64,000 nt of DNA from Terramyces sp. JEL0728 (taxonomy: Eukaryota; Chytridiomycota; Chytridiomycetes; Rhizophydiales; Terramycetaceae). A program made the position numbers and the translations under genes. A model generated the notes under the pieces. It was not told where the DNA came from and did no database searches. It saw only the letters and a program-made list of their open reading frames with translations. Positions 11,019 to 22,073 of this stretch are shown piece by piece. The stretch covers positions 62,001 through 126,000 of the forward strand of contig JADIIU010000029.1 of NCBI GenBank assembly GCA_027603945.1, read 5' to 3'. How positions within the stretch are numbered: the first letter of the stretch is position 1; each line of letters starts with the position of its first letter.

Positions 11019-12137
11019 CTAGGATTTCCAAGTGGTTCCTTTCGGCGTGGTGTTCAAGATTATTAGAGGTAGCCCAACAGCAAGCGCGACCAATATAAAG
11101 ATGGAGACAAAGATCATTGTATTCACTTCATTTCTAGTAAAACCTGTTTCCTGCCTGAAATTATTTTCAACCGGTATATTCACCAATTCCTGCTGCGAAT
11201 CATCTCCTATATCTTGTACACTAGAGCCACTACTAGAAACAGGGGCTAAAACAATTTGAACTCTTGGCGCCGGATTGGTAGAGGGTTCTCTGTCCACTTC
11301 CAAACTGTTATCTGCCCTTTCTGCATCCACAGTCGAAATCACCTCGGTAGAGTGAGTAGAATTGCTTTCGCTACCAGGTTCGGATTCTATATCTACAGTA
11401 TTTCTAAGTGCTTTTCTGGAAATAATCGTTATAAATACAGTAGATCCTATAAAAAAGCAGCCGCCGATTAAACCTGACAGTAGCTTTGCACGGAGAGGAG
11501 TTTCTGCCTTTTCCGCATCAGTAACAGAATTAAATAGTGATCCTATAAACGAATTCAGTATCGCGCCGGGCAAATTGCCTATTAGCGAAGCAAGCATTAC
11601 CGTATATAGGTGGATTGATGTGCCAGACAAGATGTAATTACAAAATCCAAAAGGAAATACCGGAGTTAATCTAAGAAGAATTACTACTTTCCACCCTGCC
11701 ATTAAATTTCTATTACCCTCCTCTAACAAAGCATGATCTATTGCCCGTAACCTAACGTCGGACGTAAACTGTTTCTTTATCCAAGGACGCAGTATGGTTT
11801 TTCCAACCACAAATGATAGCACAATGCCAAGTTGCGATCCCGCCAATGCTAATGCTACTGCGAATGGAAGTGGTCTAAAAAGCACACCGCCAACTATGGT
11901 AGGGTAGCTTGTCGGCACCAAAAAGCAAGAAGTAATCCCTATTACGAATATATATATGACTGCTCCGATCGCTTCGTGCTGCTTGATGTAGATAATATAG
12001 CCCCTTAATGCATGAAATATTCTTTGCTGATTCTAATGTGAGCAGTTAGATACAAAAGCAATAATGATAGATAGTGTCGCTAATATTCCGATTAACACTG
12101 CCACAGAAACCAGTTTTCTGGCATTTCCAGAATTCAT
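11019..12137 (-). CDS. VTT/DedA-type (TVP38/TMEM64-like) membrane protein
   Basis: Exon 1 12054-12137 begins MNSGNARKLVSVAVLIG and holds the first TM helix. A 21-nt intron (12033-12053) follows, then exon 2 12032-11019; 365 aa. The VTT core includes VPTSYPTIVGGVLF, GSQLGIVLSFVVGK, LLRLTPVFPFGFCNY and SLIGNLPGAILNSFIGS, typical of TVP38/TMEM64-type scramblase-like Golgi/ER proteins. A long polar Ser/Glu-rich loop precedes the last TM near the C-terminus. The start codon is only 49 bp from that of the divergent gephyrin-like gene, so both promoters share one small gap. Confidence 0.85.
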
Positions 12138-12186
12138 TCAAAATTTCAGCTGTTTGCACAAAGGAACAATTTTCACACAAACAAAC

Positions 12187-14156
12187 ATGGAATCTACAAA
12201 ATTCAAAGTTTCGGTGATTACAGTAAGTGACAGAGTTTCAAGGGGAGAAGCAGTTGATAAGAGCGGGCCTTCATTGTGCGAATGGTTGAGAAATTCTGGG
12301 AAATACATTATCCGAAAGCAAAATGTGGTGCCAGATGAACCCAAAGAGATACTGAAAGCTTTGAAAGATAACTTGGATGTTGACTTGATACTTACTAGTG
12401 GAGGTACAGGATTCGGCGTGCGGGATATTACGCCGGAAGTAGTTCGTGGTTTTGTAGATAAAGAAGCTCCGGGATTTACAATCGCAATGATCACTAGCTC
12501 ATTGAATATTACGCCATTAGCTGCTTTATCACGACCAGTTTGTGGTGTCAAACAAAATACACTTATAATCACTTTGCCTGGATCATCAAAAGGTGCTTTG
12601 GAAAATATTTCAGCTTTACAGACTGTTATCCCCCATGCATTAGAATTAGTGAGAGGCGAAAGGAATGCAGGTGAATCATTTCATAAAAGCATTGGGGTTG
12701 CACATTCATGTGTTCATCATCACTCACACGAAAAAATAGAAGGCGAATTATCAAACGACCCAAGCGCTCCAGGTATTTATAAGGTAACGCTAGTTACAAA
12801 ACGTGCAAGAATATCTCGTTTCCCAATGATCGAATATAATGAAGCACTGTCTACTGTGATTGCAGAAACCGAACGGATTGCTCAACTTGAAGAAATGCCT
12901 GTTTCAGAAAAACTTGTTGGCTACACAGTTGCGCAAGTAAATATATATTAACATGGGATGTTGTTTCAAAAGCATCCGTTCCAGCATTCCGCGCATCAAT
13001 TGTAGATGGATATGCTGTGAAAAGTACTGGCGGAACAGGCACATTCAAAGTTCAATCTGAGGTGATTGCTGGAGATATTAATTCGAGTGAATTGAAAGAT
13101 GGTTATATCATCAGGATTACCACCGGTGCTCCAGTTCCAAATGGTGCCGATGCAGTCGTTATGGTCGAAGACACTAAGCTAATCAGTTCTGACGGAGATA
13201 GAGAGCTGGAAGTTGAAATTTCAGGCAAAATTGTAGATGGTCAAAACATTAGGCCAGTTGGAAGTGATATTGCTTTGGGAGAAGCACTTCTAAGGAAGGG
13301 TCACAGAATCATCTCCATTGGTGGTGAAATTGGAATGCTTACAAGTGGAGGTGTGCAGAAGGTAAAAGTTATTCGAAAGCCTATTGTTGCTATTCTCTCG
13401 ACTGGCAACGAACTATACGACAGTTCAACTGCCAAAGATTTGAAATTTGGTGCTGTAAGAGATGCAAATAGGCCAACTCTAAAAGCTGCCCTTACGCGAT
13501 CTGGCTATGAAGTGTTAGATCTGGGAATTCAATCTGATAATGTCCCTGGATTAGTGGATATATTGAAAAAAGGCTTGGAAAAAGCTGATCTGATTATCAC
13601 TACTGGCGGGGTTTCTATGGGAGAAAAGGACTTGCTTAAACCTGTATTGGAAAGGTATTTGAAGGCAACGATCCACTTTGGAAGAGTAAATTTAAAACCC
13701 GGGTAAATTGCAATTTAATCAAGAAAGCCGACTACTTTTGCCACCCTTCTAAATGAGCAACGAGTAAAGAAAAGCGTCTTTTCTTTGCCAGGCAACCCTG
13801 TATCAGCTCTTGGTATCACTCTAATTAATCCAAGTTACATTCTACTTGTTTGTGTTGCCAGCATTAAAGAAAATGTCTGGAATGGAAGATATAAAACACC
13901 CTGCGTTGAAAGTAAAAGTAAATGATCAATAACAAAGATTTCTCATGATATTTCTTTGGATTCACGGCCAGAATTTCATCGAGCAGAGATTAAACTCAAG
14001 GGAAGTGAGTGGGTTGCATCCGGAACTGGAAATCAAATAAGCAGCAGGATAAGTAGTTTCTTGAACGCAAATGGCTTGTTGAAACTTCCAAGCTCAAATG
14101 AAAAAAAAGTAATCAAAGCAGGAGAGTACGTGGAAGCATATCTCTTGGAAATTTAA
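12187..14156 (+). CDS. GPHN: Gephyrin-type molybdenum cofactor synthase (MogA-MoeA fusion)
   Basis: Exons 12187-12936, 12957-13702, 13724-13812, 13835-13917 and 13938-14156; 628 aa. The N-terminal MogA domain (VSVITVSDRVSRGEAVDKSG; LTSGGTGFGVRD) adenylylates molybdopterin. The C-terminal MoeA domain (PAFRASIVDGYAV; VLSTGNEL-type IVAILSTGNEL; FSLPGNPVSAL) inserts molybdate. Domain order is gephyrin/cnxE-like, the reverse of plant Cnx1. The His-rich linker HSCVHHHSHEKIE lies between them. Introns 2-4 are canonical (21, 22, 20 nt). The first, 12937-12956, must be 20 nt and end GG to keep VAQDVVSKASVPAF in frame. Presence implies a molybdoenzyme such as sulfite oxidase or nitrate reductase elsewhere in the genome. 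Confidence 0.93.
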
Positions 14157-14619
14157 TACAATAAAGTTTTAGTATAAATTTGCTACTTTAGACTAAATTG
14201 TAAAAATTAGTACTGGTGTTGCGTCTCAAATGGATAAAAAAGATTTACAATAATTCCAATAAGATATAATAAAGAGTATAGCTCACAACTGAGCATCAGA
14301 TACTTTAAGAACAATATAATCTACAATTGATACATTCACTGAACTGAGTCATTAAATACTATATATCATGGAAGATATATTACATGGTAACTTTTGGAGC
14401 TAGTCTGTGTTGGGTCGGTTAGATGTGATAAATTCAGAACAGTCTGTATCTATCAAAGTAGAATTAAGTTTACATTTAAATTATATGGAGAGCAAGAATA
14501 AACCTTTCCAACTATAATATACTGCACTGCAATTCTCCAGTTTTACAAAGATAGCGTTTCTGAATTTGATTGATGTTTAACCTGGCAATTTCACCACTGT
14601 TGATTAGCATTTAGTAGAA

Positions 14620-15012
14620 ATTAAAACACATCTGCTAGATAACGGATTATCAAAGCAATAACGTTATGTCTATGTACCACGGGATAAATTGACAACATCC
14701 TTGCAATTGGAAAGGAAATCCATGATACCTGTCCAACTCACTACAGTTATAAATCAAGGCTAACTTTATTTTAATTGGATGTCATTTTTATGACAACTTA
14801 TCCAGAACATCATTATTTAGCTGCCATCTATAGTCTTACTTTGATTTCAGGCAATCTGCAAAGTTGTTGATCGAATATGAGATAAGACTGAAGGTGGTGA
14901 GTTGAACTGGAACTTTCTTTTCCAATTGCAAGGATGTCGTCAATTTATCCCGTGGTACATAGACATAACGTTATTGCTTTGAGAATCCGTTATCTAGTAG
15001 ATGTGTTTTAAT
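14620..15012. mobile_element. MITE-like foldback element with ~95-bp terminal inverted repeats
   Basis: The left arm 14620-14714 begins ATTAAAACACATCTGCTAGA. The reverse complement of the right arm 14918-15012 begins ATTAAAACACATCTACTAGA. Over 95 positions I count three mismatches. About 200 bp of unrelated sequence lies between, and weaker complementarity extends inward (CCAACTCACTAC / TCAACTCACCAC). Such a non-coding element with long inverted repeats fits a MITE or foldback DNA transposon, or a long RNA hairpin. A clear target-site duplication is not visible. No transposase is encoded inside. Confidence 0.7.
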
Positions 15013-15026
15013 TAGTTCTGCTAACA

Positions 15027-15408
15027 TTAAACTTGTTTCAATCCTTGCTGCATTATCTGAATTCTTGCTGAATGTAGGAACACGCGCAACATTAAGGTTA
15101 ATTTTCCAAAAGTAACTCCCGTTTCCAACCTTTGGAATTTTTGAATTTTTAGCGTAGATTTGAGTAATTTTAATAAATATTGATTATTTACCACTATCCT
15201 ATTTCGGAATGTCCAGTGAATAATGAAGCCAGTTATAACAATTAGTACAAGAAATGATGGATTGGTTATGAATCTATTCCACAGCCATAGCAAAAATGGT
15301 GCTCAAGTACAAATTCGCTGGGTATTTACCAAATAGTATATAAACGGAAATATATTTGTTACAAAGCTCGTTTGGTCGCTAAATTGACTACTTTGAAAGC
15401 CACTCATT
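15027..15408 (-). CDS. Weak hypothetical membrane protein next to the inverted repeat
   Basis: An 88-codon open frame (15027-15293) with a hydrophobic segment FLVLIVITGFIIHWTF ends 14 bp from the right arm of the foldback element. Upstream on the same strand an ATG at 15408 opens MSGFQSSQFSDQ and runs to IFPFIYYL. Joining the two gives one plausible small TM protein, but the junction needs a 27-28-nt gap with a shifted 5' end. I do not recognise a family and there is a real chance this is not a gene. Confidence 0.25.
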
Positions 15409-16335
15409 GTATTCAACTAGACTTGTTCGATTACTGTTAGCTTTAGCTCCTAATCTTGAGCACAATATACTTACTGACTTTTGTGAATGATGTCTTGGAA
15501 TGATAGGGTGCAATGCCAGCAATAATGGAACAGTACTGAGCTTTGACTAATATTATTTTACTCTTGAGAATCATTCAAATTGACATAAAACATCTACCTC
15601 AAATACTGTGTGTAATACCGTTCTACTAACTACATATCACATTATTTTTGATAAGAATTCACATTGATTTCAAAAATACATAAATGTGTTTGATCTTTTA
15701 TTGCCAATTTACATTTTGAAGATAAGTAGATATAAGTGAAAACCAAACTCTTGTAGAATATAAACTCTATTGTAATAATTAATACCCTAATAGATTTGAG
15801 TGATAAGACTAATTCCTCCTCCACTTTAACTCTCAATATTCTGAAACTAGCCATAATTTTAAAGATTGTGTACGACTTTGGTTACTCATCTCTCCTGTCA
15901 ACAAATGAAAATATTGTCTGTCGATATATCTTCCTGAACTAAATGCTTCATATCCAAATTGATGAAAGAATATTTCATTACTAGCGAAACGGATATTTTC
16001 GAATTGTACCGTTGATGTGATATACTTGCTCTTTTTGGGATTCGTAGGCGATGATGTTCCTTTGTTTAATCTACATTGTTATTAATTGCACTGTAAAGCC
16101 ATTGGATATCCGATAATAGTTGACTTAATTAACAGAAAGGCTGATTATTTAATTGTTTAACTTTTGTTATAGTCTTGGACATTATTTGCTAGAAATACAT
16201 TCCAGCGATCGGTTAATAATATGTTTGAATTGTACTGGAGCGATCTCAATTTAGTACCACTGCCTTGGATGCAGACCTCTGCAGCTATCAGAAGACTAAA
16301 AAACACCTTTGGACTTTTGATCTGAAAAGTTAAAA

Positions 16336-17231
16336 ATGAATTGTGCAATTTGCCATTTTCATAGCACAAAATTCTCCTGCAGCAATTGTCTGAATAAAGA
16401 AAAAAGGAATCACTATCAAAAGCTGAAACTGCTGGAAAACGAATTGCAAAGCTTGATCGGTTCTCTACCTGAAGGGGTTGAAACTGAACAGTTTGTTCAA
16501 TTGGATTGGATAGAAAACCATCAAGAGCTAATTCAGAGTCAAATTGCGGATAGAAAAGCTGACCTGGAAAACCTAAAGTCTAAATTACAAGTAACGAAAG
16601 CAGGACAGGCATTAATATCTTCGACAGCCAAGCGTGAGTTGAAAAATAGCACTACTGATAACGAGAGCGAACTGGAAAGCAGCATAGAGACACAGTTAGC
16701 AAGTAAGCAGGATCAGTTGACAAAATACAAGCGATTACTGATACAAGATCTGGTGTTGATATTTAGGCTTCGTAAAGTGCAGAGAAAGGACAAGCAGGAG
16801 TATCGAATTCTGAACAACTCACTGCCGCCATTACACGAGATTCCTAATCTCAAAGAGTCAAAGCTAATCAAATTCAATGCTTGCTTCGACTACTGCAAGC
16901 AATTAACTGCTCTCATCGCAAAATACCTGTTTATCTATTTACCATCTCGAATTGAAGACATTTGCACGTTAAATTACAACATTGTATACCTGTGCTTTAC
17001 GCAATATCTGGATATTGTCCAACGGGATATGTTCAAGACGTTGGACCTACTAGCCATGCTGTGTCAGTCTAGAAGCTTGGGAATGTATTATTTTTTAATT
17101 GTAGGGTTCCACGTTTGGAGGGATTCCAGTATGATCTGTCTGATTTCATCGATCAATACCACATCCTGATCAATGAAAAACCCTGGGATTTAGTAGAGCA
17201 CGAGCATGAAGACGAATGGGATATACTCTAA
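16336..17231 (+). CDS. ATG14: ATG14/Barkor-like subunit of the autophagy PI3-kinase complex
   Basis: Exons 16336-17084 and 17105-17231 (20-nt intron); 291 aa. The N-terminus has the paired cysteine motif of ATG14 (CAICHFHSTKFSCSNC). A long coiled coil follows (residues about 25-150), then a C-terminal segment YNIVYLCFTQYLD that aligns with ILYLCFSQHVN of human ATG14. The last exon ends with an acidic Trp segment (EHEDEWDIL), like the DWENLP region of ATG14. The protein should target the Vps34-Vps15-Vps30 complex to the phagophore. UVRAG/Vps38 is the main alternative, but the N-terminal cysteines favour ATG14. It ends 35 bp from a convergent kinase gene. Confidence 0.8.
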
Positions 17232-17266
17232 TTGTATAATATGTGTAATTAAAGGTTCTAATAATG

Positions 17267-18928
17267 TTATTTATTTTTGCAATGGACATGGTCAGCGGTA
17301 TTATTATTCTTTGAGGTGCAATAACATACTCCCTTCATCCATTCATCTGCAAGTATATCGGCCATGCTAATTCTCTTTTCAGGGTCTGGATTTAATATTT
17401 TGTACTTGGTTAGCAAAGTTTTACCAATAGCTTTCTGAAGAAAGGATGAAGTCTCTCAAATGGTGCGAATTTGCCTTCGCAATCCAAATACATTTTGAAT
17501 CTTGCATCTGAAGCAACTGCGGATCTCCATGGAATAGAGTTACTATGCATCACATACCTAGGTTAATTCCTTCTTACCCAATAATCCCAATAGACCAGAT
17601 GTCCACCATTTCAGAGTCATATTCCTTCTGAACAAACTCCTCTGGTGCGATATACGGCCCAGAACCAGTAACTCCTTTCAATTTATCCCTAACGTTGCTG
17701 AATGGCGTCTTAAATACACTGGAAACACCAAAATCGGTGATTTTCAAAATTCTACAACTTTCGTCCAATAGCAGATTTTCAAAGTTAATATAAACTTACC
17801 AGGCTTCAAGTCTCGATGCGCAACACCAACAGAATGCAAATACTGCACTCCGTGGCAAAGCTGCGCAAAAAAACAATTTCTTTCAGCTTCGGTAGATAGC
17901 AGACCATTAGAAATTTTTGTGAACAAATCGCCCCCAGGGCAATACTCCATTACTACACACCATGTTTTTTTCTAATATTAGCAGCAAGCATACTTCATCT
18001 TGAATCAAATCAACACATTTAACAATGTTTTCATTGTCTAGAGAAGACGCAATACAGAACTCTGCATTCAACTTTTTGATATATTCCTTCTACAGTCAAT
18101 TCGAATTACATTAGTTTCTTCCTTCTTTTTCTTTCTAAATTCTTTGACGGCGAATTTGGTCTTTGAATTGAGGGGACAACATAATTTAACTGTCGCATAA
18201 GCACCTTTCCCCAGCACACCTTCTGTAGATCCATACTTTTCGCTGAACGAGGATTCCGAAGAGGTGCGAGTCAATGCCTTTTCTGGTTCTCTAGAAATCG
18301 AAGCTGAACTTGGCTTTCTTTGAAGAGAAAGGAATCCCATTTTCGCAGGCGTTCCAGACTCGGAAGACGGTTTGGTCTTTTGAGAGGCATTGCGACTTAT
18401 TTTTGATTCGGATACTGGTGAATTTTCTCCTTCGTTTGAATGTAAAGAGGTAACTGAATTTCTTGAATGTGATTTTCGGGAGAGAGTATCTTTGAAGTGG
18501 AGCAGATCTTTAATGAGCGAGGTTGTAGATTTCTTTGGCTGCTCTTCCTGTTCAGAGTCATAATCAGACGAATCGCCGTTATCCACAGAGAATATCCCCT
18601 TGGGTTTTTCCTTTCTATCCTTTGCTGGTCTGAACATATCCAATGCTTCTTGGATAGAGTTCTTTCTCCTCATTGACGGGGAATCATGACTGTGCTCATC
18701 ATCGGAGGACATATCAGAGTCGCTGTTGTATCTCTTTGATTTAGCAGTTAATCCTCCATCGTCAGTAGGACTTGCATCACCCAAATGAAAAATTCTGTAA
18801 ACGATACTGGGTTTCTTTTCGTCCTTCAGGTTCTTTGTGAATATTTCACTCCTAGTGACACTACTGCGGGCACTGCCAGTATTTTCATCCATTCCTGGCA
18901 CCCATACCTCTGCGTTGAAGTTGGACAT
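17267..18928 (-). CDS. HAL4/SAT4-type Ser/Thr protein kinase
   Basis: Six exons: 18928-18110, 18089-17994, 17971-17800, 17779-17578, 17557-17425 and 17404-17267; 519 aa. A long Ser-rich N-terminus of about 240 residues precedes a kinase domain. The domain has a GKGAYATVKL loop, lysine in FAVKEF, HRDLKPEN, DFGVSSVF, GSGPYIAPEEF and DIWSIGIIGYVMHSNSIPW. The fungal HAL4/HAL5/NPR1-like group regulates plasma-membrane ion and nutrient transporters. The third intron (17780-17799) must end TTTG to give HRDLKPEN; the other four are canonical at 20-22 nt. ATG at 18928 (MSNFNAEV) is preferred over an in-frame GTG at 19006. Lies 78 bp downstream of SmB, same strand. Confidence 0.9.
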
Positions 18929-19006
18929 ATGGTTGAAAATTTTTAAATTTGAAACAGACACAGCCAGTAGCGTAAAGCACAAAGACGTAATGGACCAATC
19001 ACTCAC

Positions 19007-19591
19007 TTATAAATCAGTTGATATTTTATTAGGAAAATATTTATTGTGGTTTGAATCCCTATCATTAGCACGAATTACTGGAGGCGGAGGCATTGGCATC
19101 CCTGGTCTAAATCCTGGGGGAGGGACTCCGAATGGCAAATCTATGTGTCAGTAAATAATTACTAGGCGCCATGGATTGGCTAGAAGGACCACCGATTCCG
19201 CCTATTGGCCCACCTAATCCAGCCGGAGCTCCCGTACTGACTGGCAATCCTCTTGTTGCAGGTTTTCCAACACCTGGCCCGGTTGGTAATACTTTTCTTT
19301 CCAGTGTCTGAGGTGGTGCAGCTTCAATACTCATTGATACAATTGTTTCTCCTCTCAAGATCACTAGCCCTAGAGTTCTCTTTTCAGTTCTTTCTGCTTC
19401 TCCGACATTCTTTGGTTTTATCCTTCTAGTTTCTTGAGTATCTGATAAAACTAAATTCATATGCTTGTCAAATGCCAACATTTGTCCGACTAGGGTTCTT
19501 CCATCCTGAATTGTGATCTTGAGGCGATAATTAAGTAGCTGTAGAATTCTTGCATTACGAGATACAGACTATGGTTAGGTAGTTTTACCAT
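19007..19591 (-). CDS. SNRPB: SmB core spliceosomal snRNP protein
   Basis: The start codon (19589-19591) is followed directly by a 20-nt intron (19569-19588, ends CTAACCATAG). The main exon is 19163-19568 and a 22-nt intron is at 19141-19162. The last exon is 19007-19140; 180 aa. The Sm fold includes LNYRLKITIQDGRTLVGQ, FDKHMNLVLSDTQE and GLVILRGETIVSMS. A Pro/Gly-rich tail (RPGMPMPPPP) follows, as in SmB/N. It forms part of the heptameric ring on U1, U2, U4 and U5 snRNAs. The start codon is only 28 bp from that of the divergent uS8m gene. Confidence 0.93.
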
Positions 19592-19619
19592 TTTGATCTT
19601 GAATTTTTTTCTTCAAAAA

Positions 19620-20090
19620 ATGGCACCAATATATCACTTGTGCTCTCACATTCAAAACGCTTACAAAAATAATTTAAAGAAAATCGCAGTGCCATACAAT
19701 AAGACGTTTAAGGCGATTTCCAGTATTCTGTATGACGAAGGACTAGTTCAAAGCGTCAGTACTGGAGATGTTCATGGTCCATTTCAGGTTGGTTACCCCG
19801 TCCCTATAACACCAAGCAATGTTGCCAGCAGAAGAATATGGATTGATTTGAAGTACAGACATGGCGAGCCTGCATTACAGAAAATGGGTGTGGTTTCCAA
19901 ACCAAGCAGACGAATTTTTGCAAGTGTGGAAGAGTGCCAAGCAATTGCTGCTTGTAAATCCTCCAATTCTCTTTTAAAGAATCAATTGTTGGGTCAAGTT
20001 ACAATTTTAAATACTCCATACGGAATTATTGAAATGAAGGAAGCTCTAAAAAAACAAGTAGGAGGTGAAGTATTATGCTATGCAATTTAA
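19620..20090 (+). CDS. MRPS8: Mitochondrial small-subunit ribosomal protein uS8m
   Basis: A single exon of 156 aa starts MAPIYHLCSHIQNA; the frame extends upstream without a better ATG. The uS8 fold is recognisable: LCSHIQNAYKNNLKKIAVPYN at the N-terminus (the S8 helix binding small-subunit rRNA), RIWIDLKYR, SKPSRRIFAS and the terminal GILILNT-like ILNTPYGIIEMKEAL, all in yeast Mrps8 style. The divergent spacing of 28 bp to SmB leaves almost no room for separate promoters. The stop codon runs into an AATAAA hexamer (20090-20095). Confidence 0.9.
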   Translation: MAPIYHLCSHIQNAYKNNLKKIAVPYNKTFKAISSILYDEGLVQSVSTGDVHGPFQVGYPVPITPSNVASRRIWIDLKYRHGEPALQKMGVVSKPSRRIFASVEECQAIAACKSSNSLLKNQLLGQVTILNTPYGIIEMKEALKKQVGGEVLCYAI

Positions 20091-20257
20091 ATAAAAAGTC
20101 AATTAACAGATTGGATTTTTGATTTCAACTGCCAACAGTAGGCACGTCCAATAATGCATTCAATTCGGCTGCCAAATCATCGTACATCCAATGCTGAGGG
20201 TCTCATCGCACTAACTAGAGATAATCAACTGCAAATAAAACCAAATGATTAATTTTA

Positions 20258-21528
20258 TTATCCTTTAAAAGTAGCTACCGTTAATCACTATTTACAATCC
20301 AATTTCGTTTCAAGTTTCTTTGATGCTGCGACTTTACGAACGGCTTTCATCAAATCGTCTTGAATAATATATTCCCTTTCTTCTCTGATCGCAAACATAC
20401 CTGCCTCGGTACACACGTTTCTCAAGTCGGCACCGTTAAACCCTTCCGATAGTTTTACTATGGCTTCATAGTCTACATTAAGCCAAATTACCAATATCCC
20501 CATGCTTTGTGATGCCAGAGGCATGGATCTTTAAAACCTCAAGCCTTCCTTGGTCATTTGGGAGCGGGATTTCGACTTTTCTATCCAATCTTCCAGGTCT
20601 TAAAAGCGCAGGGTCCAATGTATCTGGTCTGTTTGTCGCCATAATAAGTTTTGTTTGTCCAAGCACGTCGAAACCGTCCATTTGATTGAGCAATTCCATA
20701 AGAGTTCTTTGAATTTCTCTATCAGCTGAAGTACCTTCTGAAAATCTTCTTCCACCAATCGCATCAATTTCATCCATAAAAATAACACAAGGTTCATGCT
20801 CTTTGGCGTATGCTGCATTAACAATAGTTACCAAACATTTCCCTGATTAACCTTGCAGATTCACCAATATATTTATCTACAATAGCCGAAGCGACGACTT
20901 TTAAAAAGTTACATTGCAACGTAGAAGCAACGGCTCTCGCTAATAGTGTCTTACCAGTACCTGGTGGGCCGTAAAGTAAAACACCCTTTGGCGGTTTAAT
21001 TCCCACACGCAAGAATAGCTCTGGATTCAACAGCGGCAATTCAATTACCTATCGTTAATAAATTGTACTTCTCTTAATTCTCTAATCTGATCGCCCAAAC
21101 CACCAATTCCGGCAAATGTAACATCTCCAGGATCTTCGGTACTCATGTTGTAAACCAAAGGATCAACTTCTCTTGGCAATATTCTCATAATTGTCAATGT
21201 TGTCATATCCATTGAAACACGAACTCCAGCTACCAACTTGTCTTTTGGTACTTTATTTCGGCAGCCAACAACATATCTTGGCCCGTTTGATGCTTTGACA
21301 ATGAAGCGTTCGTCATCCAGTTGTTTTAATACTTCCCCAATCATCTGCCCTACGCTTTGAAGTGCCTTGATATCATTTTCACTCTTGTCATAATCTTTTT
21401 CCAATGCCCGTAATCCCAGTCGCACTAATTAATCTTCACTTACATTCTTTTACTTTGGCTTCAATTTCTCGATGCTCCATTAATTTCTTGCGATAATTCG
21501 CTAAAGCTTTTTGTCTTGGGTCTTCCAT
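20258..21528 (-). CDS. PSMC6: 26S proteasome regulatory ATPase RPT4
   Basis: Six exons: 21528-21444, 21424-21069, 21048-20832, 20812-20492, 20472-20296 and 20274-20258; about 390 aa, as in human (389). Sequence is close to the family throughout: [19 protein letters not shown], Walker A GPPGTGKT, Walker [14 protein letters not shown], the RPGRLDRK arginine region and [12 protein letters not shown]. It is one of six AAA subunits that unfold substrates for the 20S core. Introns are 19-21 nt. The last (20275-20295) removes a TAG-containing segment so the protein ends KLDSTFKG. If unspliced it would end KLDCK at 20288; both ends are possible. Confidence 0.95.
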
Positions 21529-22073
21529 AGATTGAACTAGGGTGTGAAAAAATTTCAATCTTTATGGTCTTGCAAAACTCGATCCAGCCTTTCGACAAGA
21601 CCAATCAGTAGCAGTAGGAGTAGGGACAGAGCTCAAAAGACTAAAAAGGACCATCTCCACTTGCGCTAGTGGATGCGGGCTACTGTTACTCTAACGCTTA
21701 ATCTCTACTTTGAGCTCTACTTTATCGGTCTTTCTCTAACCCTATGAGCATGTGAATGGTAATCAGTACTAATCATAGTTGGATTTCATTTTTATTGTTT
21801 TTTGAAAGCAATTAGCTGGATCCTTTTGTTTTAGACCATACAACGATTTTCAATCGAAAAATGCATGGGAAATTAGTACCATGAGGGATTCGTCTCGCTT
21901 CTTTTTTCGATATTAATTTTTGGCTTCATTTCTATTTATAGAAATACTCTCCCACTATGATTATACTGGCAGTTTGTTTCTATATAAAGATTAAGCATCT
22001 GGAATAATATTGTGTCGGACATATCGGGCTGCGATGTTTGGTATCTACTCGCACGATAGGCAAAATAAGGCAA
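21529..22073. ncRNA. Candidate structured non-coding RNA within a 545-bp gene-free gap
   Basis: No open frame is supported between RPT4 and the PNPOx-like gene. The first half shows nested pairing. TGGTCTTG 21565-21572 pairs with CAAGACCA 21596-21603. AGAGCTCAAAAG 21628-21639 pairs with CTTTGAGCTCT 21708-21718, one bulged base. Inside, CCAC 21657-21660 pairs with GTGG 21669-21672 across TTGCGCTA. I could not match it to U1-U6, SRP, RNase P or tRNA signatures, and the strand is unknown. An Sm-site-like AATTTTTGG occurs near 21913. RPT4 promoter elements may also lie here. Confidence 0.3.

Larger units (their letters stand above)
14157..16335. other. Gene-poor AT-rich stretch containing a foldback element
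   Basis: The longest region without a clear gene (about 2.2 kb), in sharp contrast to the rest of the window. It contains the inverted-repeat element at 14620-15012 and a weak membrane-protein ORF beside it. The remainder (14160-14600 and 15420-16335) shows no family match, no tRNA B box and no long frame. An AATAAA for the upstream gene sits at 14160-14165. Confidence 0.55.

Noticed and set aside
20125..20203. Short minus-strand frame MYDDLAAELNALLDVPTVGS between RPT4 and uS8m 3' ends
   Set aside because: Only 20-25 codons, no acceptable intron linking it to anything, no family recognised.
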